DNA of 35,106 bases from Planctomyces sp. GTDB lineage: Bacteria > Planctomycetota > Planctomycetia > Planctomycetales > Planctomycetaceae. How positions within the stretch are numbered: position 1 is the stretch's first letter; each line of letters opens with the position of its first letter. The position numbers and the translations under genes were made by a program. Positions 1 through 6,394 of this stretch are shown here, one piece after another. The stretch covers positions 1 to 35,106 of the forward strand of contig SXPC01000067.1 in NCBI GenBank assembly GCA_005778225.1, written 5' to 3'. Below the pieces are notes generated by a model. It searched no databases. It was given only the letters and a program-made list of their open reading frames with translations, and was not told the DNA's origin.

Positions 1-30
1 AAAACCCCGGCCTAATGACCGGGGTTTTTT
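1..30. terminator. Bidirectional intrinsic terminator
   Basis: A perfect CCCCGG/CCGGGG stem (positions 5-10 and 19-24) has an 8-base loop, with six T after it on the plus strand and four A before it. It can end an upstream plus-strand gene outside the window and also the minus-strand lipoprotein gene that stops at 67. Confidence 0.85.
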
Positions 31-66
31 CATCGATGGTCGGGACGTGCTTCGGGCGAAGGACCG

Positions 67-609
67 TTAATATTCCTTCATGCCGAGGAAGAAGCAATCT
101 GGGCCTTTGTGGGTGTAGTAAGGATAGACGGTGACTCCACCGGGCATGTTGGCTGGTGGGTAGCTCAGGTCGTTGGGACGACGGACCTGATAAGAGTGAT
201 TGTGGTGAATACCCTGGAAGCAGCCGTTCTGACAGCCATGGCCGTAAGGAGGATAGTTACCGTAACCACCTGGTGGGCAGCTGCCAGCGCCATATCCGCC
301 GCCGTATCCGCCATCATACGGAGCAGCCTGTGGATAGACGGTTGGTTCGGCGTGACGAGTCGTGTTGTACGCAGGGTGCGTCTGGACGAAGTCATGGATC
401 GGGCGAGCGCCAGCGTCGTGGAGACGTTGTTCCGAGGTTTGCTGGATGGTTGGATTCTTGTCCAGATCCTCACCATAAGCCTGAACAATCCCGCCGCTTG
501 GGCTTTGTCCACGAAATTCTGGCTGTTTACCAGCCTGCATGGTGCTGCAGCCGGTCGCCAGCAACAGCAACGAACCGACGCTTAGCGTCATAAGATTGAG
601 ATGAATCAT
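67..609 (-). CDS. Small Gly/Tyr/Pro-rich lipoprotein
   Basis: This 180-residue protein begins with a signal sequence and a lipobox LATGC, with the lipidated cysteine at residue 21, so it should be anchored in a membrane facing the periplasm or outside. The start at 609 was chosen over the longer frame from 666 because it puts the hydrophobic signal at the N terminus and follows a GGGAAGGGA-type ribosome-binding site. The mature part is low in complexity. A stretch around residues 100-130 is dominated by Gly, Tyr and Pro with scattered Cys and His, which suggests a flexible, possibly cross-linked or surface-exposed segment. I recognise no enzymatic domain. It is followed by the terminator at 1-30 and is divergent from the isomerase-like gene at 997. 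Function is unknown. Confidence 0.75.
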   Translation of the reverse strand: MIHLNLMTLSVGSLLLLATGCSTMQAGKQPEFRGQSPSGGIVQAYGEDLDKNPTIQQTSEQRLHDAGARPIHDFVQTHPAYNTTRHAEPTVYPQAAPYDGGYGGGYGAGSCPPGGYGNYPPYGHGCQNGCFQGIHHNHSYQVRRPNDLSYPPANMPGGVTVYPYYTHKGPDCFFLGMKEY

Positions 610-996
610 GGCAGTCCCTTCCCTTGGCTGACCAGACGGTGAACGACCGACGGCCAAACGTCCCATCGATGAGGTGGCTTTATCGTCTCATCCCGTCGAT
701 CAGATCGTCGGGATTTGGATCAAAAGTGAAGTCGGTCACGGAAATTCCGTGCGACCTACCATTGTTATCGGCTGGAGAATCGAAATAACTTGCAGAAACA
801 GGATTGAAGGAAGATTCGATTCACCCAGAATTACCAGACGGACTTGCAGAATCCCTACAATCGTCATAGATTAACAGGCAGGAAATCAGCCTCCTCTGCT
901 TCTAACTTGTTGATCAACATGGCTTTATGCCTAATATGTCTGCAAGTCCTGCCGCATCTCGCCCCGTAGAATGACCGTTAGAAGGATCGAACCGTC
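610..996. promoter_or_regulatory. Divergent intergenic region with two palindromes
   Basis: This 387-base space separates two divergent genes. It holds a perfect 7-1-7 palindrome at 737-751 (CACGGAA-A-TTCCGTG). A 21-base interrupted palindrome at 692-712 has CCCG and CGATC arms with one mismatched base pair between them. Both could be operators. A weak plus-strand promoter candidate, TTGATC-16-TAATAT, lies at 910-937 ahead of the gene at 997. The reading frame across 674-874 has no family features and I do not call it a gene. Confidence 0.4.
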
Positions 997-1743
997 ATGT
1001 TCATCGCAGCCTCCACGCAATGTTTTAGCGATCTTTCTTTTGAAGAGGCCTGCAAACAGCTCACCGACCTGGAGTATGAAAAGGTCGAATTCTTTTTCGA
1101 TGCCGCCGGTACGCACCTGAACTTGGATGAGACCATTGCTGATGTCGAAGGATTTGTTGCAAAGTTTCGCGATAAATCACGACTCTTATCAGTCGCGATT
1201 GATATTGAAGCTATGCCGACGGATGCTCAGCTGGAAGGCGTGACGAAAATCGCCAAAGCCCTCAAGATTACACAGATCACTATTCCCTCAGCGGAACTCG
1301 GAACGCCGTTCAATTCCGAACTGGATCGCCTCAAACGCAATCTGCTGATGTGCAGCCAGGAAGGGATTCGACTTTCGATCCGCACAACGAATGGCTGCCT
1401 GACGGAAGATCCACATACGGCAGTCGAACTCTGCCAGGCCGTCAAAGGCCTTGGGCTGACTCTTGACCCGAGCTATTACCTGACCGGGCCGTCGCATACT
1501 CAGAACCTGGATAAGCTTTACCCATACACCTATCACGCCCACCTGCGAGACAGCCTCCCGGATCAGTTTCAGATTCCCGTCGGCTTAGGTGAGATCGACT
1601 ACAGCCGGATTATGACCGGGCTCAAGAAGTTTGATTATCAGCGGATCCTCTCCGTCTGCCTGCATCCGCAGCACATCGCCGCCAGCGATCGTCCTCTGGA
1701 AATGCGAAAGATGCGCATGCTGCTGGATTCAATGCTGATTTGA
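997..1743 (+). CDS. Sugar phosphate isomerase/epimerase-like TIM-barrel protein
   Basis: This 248-residue protein has the layout of the xylose-isomerase-like (AP endonuclease 2) TIM-barrel superfamily. The N-terminal strand is MFIAAST, and VEFFFD ends the second strand. A late HAHLRD motif near residue 181 is followed by a GLGEIDY loop, as in many sugar phosphate isomerases/epimerases where His, Asp and Glu bind a divalent metal. Members isomerise or epimerise sugars or inositols, but the substrate cannot be read from sequence. The length is at the short end of the family (about 250-290 residues). The ATG at 997 follows an AGAAGGA ribosome-binding site about 12 bases upstream. It converges on the esterase gene, with a hairpin between them. 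There is no obvious operon partner. Confidence 0.75.
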   Translation: MFIAASTQCFSDLSFEEACKQLTDLEYEKVEFFFDAAGTHLNLDETIADVEGFVAKFRDKSRLLSVAIDIEAMPTDAQLEGVTKIAKALKITQITIPSAELGTPFNSELDRLKRNLLMCSQEGIRLSIRTTNGCLTEDPHTAVELCQAVKGLGLTLDPSYYLTGPSHTQNLDKLYPYTYHAHLRDSLPDQFQIPVGLGEIDYSRIMTGLKKFDYQRILSVCLHPQHIAASDRPLEMRKMRMLLDSMLI

Positions 1744-1773
1744 GACATTGAAACCCAGTCACGTCGAATCCCT

Positions 1774-1800
1774 GTCACGCCCGTGTTGTTCTGGCGTGAC
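1774..1800. terminator. Hairpin between convergent genes
   Basis: A perfect 8-bp stem GTCACGCC/GGCGTGAC with an 11-base loop sits in the 66-base gap between two convergent genes. It lacks a T-run on either strand, so it may be a weak bidirectional terminator or an mRNA end-protecting hairpin. Confidence 0.45.
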
Positions 1801-1809
1801 TTGGACGAC

Positions 1810-2772
1810 TTACTTGATCGGGTTGAGCGGTTCTTCTGGAGTTTCGACGTCCAGGCCGCAGAGATGATGATCGACGAAGCTTTTAATGCGTTCGATCATC
1901 TTGGGGTGTCCCAGCGAATGGCCGACATCTGTTACCGGAATGAGAATTGACGAAACGCCTGCTTCCTCAAGCGCTTTATCCATGCGAGTAGCGTGAGAAA
2001 AGTCAACGCGCAGATCCTTTGTTCCATGAAGGATCAGAAAGGGGGCATCGTCGGGCGTGACATAGGTCACTGGTGACGACGATTTCGTGAGGTCGACATG
2101 GTCAGCCAGTTTGCCGCCGAGTAATCCGACGACCGCGACATCCTCCTCCTGGGGCTTACCGTCTTTATATGTCAGGGCAAGTTCAAAGTCGGTCGGTCCG
2201 CATTCATCGATCACGCAGGTCACGCGACTGCTTTTGTCTGTATAAGGCCCGAGATCCCCTTCCAGTGATTCGACGCCCCCGGATGTGCCGAGCATCGAGA
2301 CGAGGTGTCCGCCGGCAGACGTGCCCCAGACAGCGATGTGATCCGCATCCAGGCCAAGCTTTTCCGCATTGCCGCGTACCCAGCGAATGGCGGCTTTGCA
2401 GTCATGAATCTGTGCGGGCCATTTGGCTTCGTTACTGAGTCGATAGGCGACGCTGATCCCGGCATACTGCCCCGTGGAGGCAGCCAGGATCGGACGGTTG
2501 GCGACGGCGAGTTTATCACCGCTGATCCAGGCACCTCCGTGAATGTAGACCACAACGGGGATCGGTTTCTCCGATTGGCGGGACTTTGGCAGGTAAATAT
2601 CGAGTGCCTGTCGAGGATTCTCGTTGCCTGCGTACGCCTGATCGAACTGGACATCGATGTTCAGCTTGTCGCAGTGTTCCTGGATTTTTTCCTTGGCAGC
2701 TGAGGTGTCCTGAGCGAAGGCAGACGCAGCCAGGAGTATCGTGGCGATCAATCCCAGGATCAGTGTTTTCAT
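1810..2772 (-). CDS. Secreted alpha/beta-hydrolase (esterase/lipase)
   Basis: This 320-residue serine hydrolase is predicted to be exported. The start at 2772 places a 20-residue signal peptide (ending AFA-Q) at the N terminus; the longer frame adds six residues before it. The catalytic parts of the hormone-sensitive-lipase/BD-FAE-like esterases are visible in order. An oxyanion-hole HGG is at residues 78-80, the nucleophile elbow GTSAGG has Ser152, an Asp follows in GTKDLRV, and a late His is in VGHSLG. Such enzymes hydrolyse carboxylic esters, often acetyl or feruloyl groups on plant or algal polysaccharides, and planctomycetes carry many. The substrate here is not determinable. The gene is divergent from the soluble chemoreceptor-like gene and stands alone. 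Confidence 0.85.
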   Translation of the reverse strand: MKTLILGLIATILLAASAFAQDTSAAKEKIQEHCDKLNIDVQFDQAYAGNENPRQALDIYLPKSRQSEKPIPVVVYIHGGAWISGDKLAVANRPILAASTGQYAGISVAYRLSNEAKWPAQIHDCKAAIRWVRGNAEKLGLDADHIAVWGTSAGGHLVSMLGTSGGVESLEGDLGPYTDKSSRVTCVIDECGPTDFELALTYKDGKPQEEDVAVVGLLGGKLADHVDLTKSSSPVTYVTPDDAPFLILHGTKDLRVDFSHATRMDKALEEAGVSSILIPVTDVGHSLGHPKMIERIKSFVDHHLCGLDVETPEEPLNPIK

Positions 2773-3077
2773 GGCGAGGCCTCGTGTCATTTATAGGAAG
2801 AGAAGAAAGAACGCAGTAATCCTGCTTGATATGAGCTGTCCAAACTAGACGGGCGCACGGGTAATGTCAAACTTTGCTGCTTTCTCCGATGTTACCGAAA
2901 GTGACGATTAAAAATCGTGATTCGTAAGTGTATCTGCCTACCGTTCGCTGCAATCGGACCTGTTCTGAACAGAAATTTGTCAGCTAATTAATCGACCGCA
3001 GCCCCGGCTGCGGGTGGGTCGATGATGACTACACGTCCCCGTCTGACGAAGTCACTTCACCGTTCCTGTTGGCGACT
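2773..3077. promoter_or_regulatory. Divergent intergenic region with a hairpin
   Basis: About 305 bases lie between the esterase and the chemoreceptor-like gene. The one clear structure is at 2992-3022. An outer stem TCGACC/GGTCGA encloses an inner stem GCAGCC/GGCTGC, with a five-base bulge on one side. It lies about 55 bases before the chemoreceptor-like ATG and could be a leader hairpin or protein-binding site. I could not identify convincing promoter boxes. Confidence 0.3.
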
Positions 3078-4184
3078 ATGCTTACACAGATTTCCACCTT
3101 GCGATCTTCGTTGGCTGCCTCAAACGCGCCTGTCATCGTGGCTGATCAGCAGGATGAACGCGATCTGGGACGGCTGATTGATGAACTATTGGGATCATTG
3201 ATGCAGGCGATCGTCGAGATCGAGCAGATCAATTTTCAGACAAAGCTGCTGTCGCTGAATGCCCGCATCGAAGCTGCCCGCGCCGGAGGAACCGTGGGGG
3301 CAGCGTTTGGGATTGTTGCGCAGGAGATTCAAGGTCTGGCGCGAAACACCGGCGACGTGACTACAAAACTGTCTGAGGACAGTCGCCAGACAATTCTGAA
3401 GATCCAGGCAGAAGTCGAATCTCTGTCCACCAACGCTCGCGGTAGTCGTCTGGCGGATCTTGCGCTCTCCAACGTCGACCTGATCGATCGCAACCTTTAT
3501 GAACGGAGCTGCGATGTCCGCTGGTGGGCGACCGACAGTTGCATCGTCGAGGCCGTCGATTCCCGGACATCGGATGCCTGTCGCATCGCGTCCGAGCGTC
3601 TGGCGGTCATACTGCGCTCCTACACCGTTTACTATGACCTGGTCGTCTGTGATCTGAACGGCGTGGTGATCGCGAATGGTCGTCCTGAACGGTATCATTC
3701 GCGCGGAGCGAATCAGGCGAATAGTCGCTGGTTTCAAAATGCCTTGATGACCCTGAGCGGCGATCACTTTGCTTTCCAGACGGCCCATCACAGCTCATTG
3801 GTCAGTGGGGAGACGGCGCTGATCTATGCCTGCGGCATTCGTGAAAATGGAGACACTCGGGGGAAATTACTCGGCGTCCTGGGAGCTGTCTTTAACTGGG
3901 CGGCCCTTGGTCAGACGATCGTCGAGAAGCATCAATCAGCGGGAGATCAAACTCGCTTCATTCTCTGCGATCATGATGGAGTGATTCTCGCAGACACAGA
4001 TCGCGCAAAATTTGGCCAGCAGCTGAATCTTCCTGATCTCTCCCGGATGCTCGGTGAGAGAAGGGGATTTCGGGTCGCTGAAGTTCATGGTCAGCCAACA
4101 TGTATCGCGTATGCGGTGGCGCCTGGCTATGAAACCTATACTACCGGATGGCATTGCTTCATCCTGCAGCCGACGCTCGAGTAA
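3078..4184 (+). CDS. Soluble chemoreceptor-like protein with C-terminal Cache domain
   Basis: This protein of about 368 residues has no transmembrane segment or signal peptide. Residues about 45-95 match the hairpin tip of methyl-accepting chemotaxis proteins: FQTKLLSLNARIEAARAG followed by AFGIVAQEIQGLA, the segment that contacts CheA and CheW. From about residue 135 on it resembles a PDC/Cache sensor (VRWWATD; then YYDLVVCDLNGVVIANG), which normally lies outside the cell between two membrane helices. The usual order is reversed and the membrane anchor is missing, so a cytoplasmic ligand sensor feeding a chemotaxis-like pathway is the best guess. No che gene is in the window. The start is uncertain: ATG at 3078 or TTG at 3069, neither with a clear ribosome-binding site. 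It converges on the Rrf2 gene with a 9-base gap. Confidence 0.75.
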   Translation: MLTQISTLRSSLAASNAPVIVADQQDERDLGRLIDELLGSLMQAIVEIEQINFQTKLLSLNARIEAARAGGTVGAAFGIVAQEIQGLARNTGDVTTKLSEDSRQTILKIQAEVESLSTNARGSRLADLALSNVDLIDRNLYERSCDVRWWATDSCIVEAVDSRTSDACRIASERLAVILRSYTVYYDLVVCDLNGVVIANGRPERYHSRGANQANSRWFQNALMTLSGDHFAFQTAHHSSLVSGETALIYACGIRENGDTRGKLLGVLGAVFNWAALGQTIVEKHQSAGDQTRFILCDHDGVILADTDRAKFGQQLNLPDLSRMLGERRGFRVAEVHGQPTCIAYAVAPGYETYTTGWHCFILQPTLE

Positions 4185-4193
4185 GCTGGCCGG

Positions 4194-4619
4194 TTACTCG
4201 CGCAGCGGGTGGGGGAAGTTCGGCTGATAGAGGACTTCCTGGATCGTCGAGTTTGCCAGAGTTTTCTCAACTTCGGCGAGCGTCGCGTCGAGCTTGGCGT
4301 GCACGGGGCAAAGCTGTGATTTATGAGCCTTCAGCTTGAGGGGGCAACTGTGAATGCGCTGGAGCGGGTCGACGGCGTTCATGACCTGCAGCAGAGAAAT
4401 CGCGACCGGGTCACGTGAGAGACGAAAGCCTCCGCCGGCCCCTCGTTTCGAGATGACCAGATCTGCTTTGACCAGCGAATTCAGGATCTTCGGCAGATAG
4501 CTTTCAGGGACTTTTGTGCCGCGGGAAATTTCGCGGTGACCGAACATCTTTTCGTTGTCGCGATGTTCCGCCAGCCAGACGATCGCCCTCATGGCATATT
4601 CTGCGGTCTGGGAAAACAT
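4194..4619 (-). CDS. Rrf2-family transcriptional regulator, NsrR-like by context
   Basis: This 141-residue protein has the Rrf2 winged-helix pattern: MFSQTAEYAMRAIVWLAEH at the N terminus, then a recognition region around residues 30-70 (PESYLPKILNSLVKADLV, KRGAGGGFRLSR). Rrf2 proteins such as NsrR and IscR often bind an Fe-S cluster through three cysteines. Here only Cys92 and Cys104 are present, with His99 between them. The start at 4619 was chosen because it gives the family N terminus and an AGGA site about 8 bases upstream; the longer frame is not Rrf2-like. It is divergent from the haemoglobin gene, which makes a nitric-oxide-responsive repressor of that gene likely. This is an inference from position; the signal could also be iron-sulfur or redox state. 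Confidence 0.88.
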   Translation of the reverse strand: MFSQTAEYAMRAIVWLAEHRDNEKMFGHREISRGTKVPESYLPKILNSLVKADLVISKRGAGGGFRLSRDPVAISLLQVMNAVDPLQRIHSCPLKLKAHKSQLCPVHAKLDATLAEVEKTLANSTIQEVLYQPNFPHPLRE

Positions 4620-4850
4620 CGAAGGATCCTGTGAAGTAGTAAATTTGGGAGGGGCAAACAACCTAAAGGAACGGCGAGGCCATTGGTGTTTTCCTCTCGC
4701 GGCTAGAGATTCGCAATGCAAAGTTGCGGCTCAGACGGAGCTTCGCCCTCCCGACATGGGGGCTATGGCATCCTAACAATCGCCCACCAACAGACCAACC
4801 CATGAACCTGTGGCGACAGAATTTTCTCCGTTGCATCAAGAAAAACAGAA

Positions 4851-4879
4851 TTGACGAGCAAGAAACGCCGATCTATAAT
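4851..4879 (+). promoter_or_regulatory. Near-consensus sigma70-type promoter of the globin gene
   Basis: A -35 box TTGACG (4851-4856) and a perfect -10 box TATAAT (4874-4879) are separated by 17 bases. Transcription should start near 4886, about 32 bases before the globin ATG. This is the strongest promoter match I see in the window. Confidence 0.8.
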
Positions 4880-4881
4880 GG

Positions 4882-4898
4882 ATAAAGTTGTCCTTTAT
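4882..4898. promoter_or_regulatory. Putative Rrf2 operator over the globin transcription start
   Basis: The inverted repeat ATAAAG-TTGTC-CTTTAT (6-5-6, perfect) begins three bases after the -10 box and covers the expected start site, an ideal position for a repressor. The divergent Rrf2 regulator is the obvious candidate to bind it. I do not claim a match to a published NsrR consensus. Confidence 0.5.
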
Positions 4899-4917
4899 TG
4901 CTAACAGGAGTTTTGTG

Positions 4918-5295
4918 ATGAGCGTCGCATCTTCTTCTCTGTACGACATGCTCGGCGGAGCGTCCGCCATGCAGGCTGCTGTCGATCGGTTTTACCGCAA
5001 AGTTCTGCTTGATGATCGGGTGAGCCACTTCTTTGATGGGGTCGACATGGACCGCCAGCGCGCCAAGCAGATTGGCTTTCTCACGATGGTCACCGGCGGG
5101 CCCAACAACTACACCGGTAAAGACATGCGTGTCGGTCACAAGCACCTCGTCGACATGGGGCTGAACGACCAGCACGTCGACATCATCATCGAGCACCTCG
5201 GCAGTACGCTGAAAGAACTGGGCGTTGGTGATGAGCAGATCAATGCCGTCGCGGCGCTTGCCAACAGCGTGCGGGATGACGTTCTGAACCGCTAG
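4918..5295 (+). CDS. Group I truncated haemoglobin (trHbN-like)
   Basis: This 125-residue globin has the two-over-two fold pattern of group I truncated haemoglobins. An N-terminal LYDMLGG is followed by a B-helix DRFYRKVL with the distal Tyr expected at B10. GGPNNYTGKDM comes before the proximal haem-ligand histidine, which sits in RVGHKHL. Such proteins bind O2 and NO, and trHbN is known to convert NO to nitrate when a reductase supplies electrons. The ATG at 4918 was chosen because AGGAG lies 7 bases upstream and because the longer frame would start inside the predicted promoter transcript. It is preceded by a strong promoter and operator-like repeat, and followed 142 bases later by an electron-transfer reductase gene, its likely partner. 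Confidence 0.92.
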   Translation: MSVASSSLYDMLGGASAMQAAVDRFYRKVLLDDRVSHFFDGVDMDRQRAKQIGFLTMVTGGPNNYTGKDMRVGHKHLVDMGLNDQHVDIIIEHLGSTLKELGVGDEQINAVAALANSVRDDVLNR

Positions 5296-5392
5296 ATTTC
5301 GGGGAGATGGGCAGTCGAGGCCGAGACGTTCTTAAATGGTTGATCGTCGGCAATTGTCCGTCACGCGGTAGCGGTTTTTGTTGCGACTTCGT

Positions 5393-5426
5393 CCTCCAGG
5401 TTGAGACAACCCGGGCTATCCGGAGG
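5393..5426 (+). promoter_or_regulatory. Hairpin able to hide the reductase ribosome-binding site
   Basis: CCTCC (5393-5397) is complementary to the ribosome-binding site GGAGG (5422-5426) of the reductase gene. Between them GGTTG-AGA-CAACC forms a small inner stem. Pairing would block translation of the downstream gene, so reductase expression may be set below globin expression or made conditional. Confidence 0.4.
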
Positions 5427-5437
5427 GTGGGTGTGAT

Positions 5438-6385
5438 ATGGCTCAAATTGTCTATGAAGGTCGTCAGACGGATCTCCTGCCCGGAGAGACGGTGCTGGAT
5501 GCTCTCCTGCGAATCGATCCGAGTGTTCCTTACAGCTGTCGCGCGGGGTTATGCCAGAGTTGTCTGATGAAGGCGACTCGCGGCGAGGTCACGTCGAAGT
5601 CTCAGGTCGGGCTGAAAGCGAGCTGGGTATCGCAGGGGTACTTCCTGCCGTGTGTCTGTGTGCCGGACGGGGATCTGGAGATTGCCGGACTGGGCAATGA
5701 AATCGAGTCGACCTCCTGCCGGATCGAGTCGGTGGAGCGACTTTGCGAGGACGTGGCCCGTGTCCGGTTGAGGCCTGACAAGCCGTTTCATTATCGGGCC
5801 GGACAGTATGTGAGTCTGGTGCGAGAGGACGGGCTTTCGCGAAGTTATTCGATCGCCAGCCTGCCGGACGAGCGGTTGATCGAACTTCATGTCGGAATCG
5901 TGTCAAACGGTCAGATGAGCTCGTGGCTATCGAGCGGGGAGGTGGTCGGGCAGACCGTTTCGCTGAGAGGTCCACTGGGAGAGTGTTTCTATCTGCCGGA
6001 AGACAATGCCTCGACGCTGGTTCTTATTGGATCAGGAACCGGGCTGGCTCCGCTGTATGGGATTGCTCGCGATGCCCTCCGGTCTGGCTATCCGGGCCAG
6101 ATCGCGCTGTACCATGCGGCGAAGTCAACGGAACATCATTATCTCCATGATGACCTGAGTCAGTTGTCGTCGGAATCGCCATCATTGCGTTACTTACCAG
6201 TCACCGAACAGGCGGAGGGCGAACTGCTTCGCAGGATCATGGGCGGTGAGCATGCCTGGCCTGAATCCCGGATCTACCTGTGTGGCAGCCCGACGATGGT
6301 CAATCAGTTGCGCAAGAAGCTTTATCTGCTCGGAGCTGACCTGAACCGGATCCATGCTGATGCGTTTGTCACGCGTGCGAAGTAA
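5438..6385 (+). CDS. Ferredoxin-FAD/NAD(P) reductase, likely globin partner
   Basis: This 315-residue protein has the order 2Fe-2S ferredoxin, FAD domain, NAD domain, as in phenol- and benzoate-oxygenase reductases. The plant-type cluster ligands are Cys34, Cys39, Cys42 and Cys72. The FAD-binding RSYS motif is at residues 135-138, and the NAD-binding GSGTG is at 198-202. The C-terminal YLCGSP motif is typical of the ferredoxin-NADP reductase superfamily. It should move electrons from NAD(P)H through FAD and the iron-sulfur centre to an acceptor in the cytoplasm. No oxygenase gene is nearby; the gene follows the truncated haemoglobin on the same strand, so re-reducing that globin during NO or O2 chemistry is the favoured role. 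The ATG follows GGAGGG with an 11-base gap. It converges on the adaptor/beta-helix gene, 9 bases apart. Confidence 0.88.
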   Translation: MAQIVYEGRQTDLLPGETVLDALLRIDPSVPYSCRAGLCQSCLMKATRGEVTSKSQVGLKASWVSQGYFLPCVCVPDGDLEIAGLGNEIESTSCRIESVERLCEDVARVRLRPDKPFHYRAGQYVSLVREDGLSRSYSIASLPDERLIELHVGIVSNGQMSSWLSSGEVVGQTVSLRGPLGECFYLPEDNASTLVLIGSGTGLAPLYGIARDALRSGYPGQIALYHAAKSTEHHYLHDDLSQLSSESPSLRYLPVTEQAEGELLRRIMGGEHAWPESRIYLCGSPTMVNQLRKKLYLLGADLNRIHADAFVTRAK

Positions 6386-6394
6386 CGGTCAGAT

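Noticed and set aside
674-874. A 66-residue reading frame in the first divergent gap
   Set aside because: It covers two palindromes, has no ribosome-binding site and no recognisable protein features.
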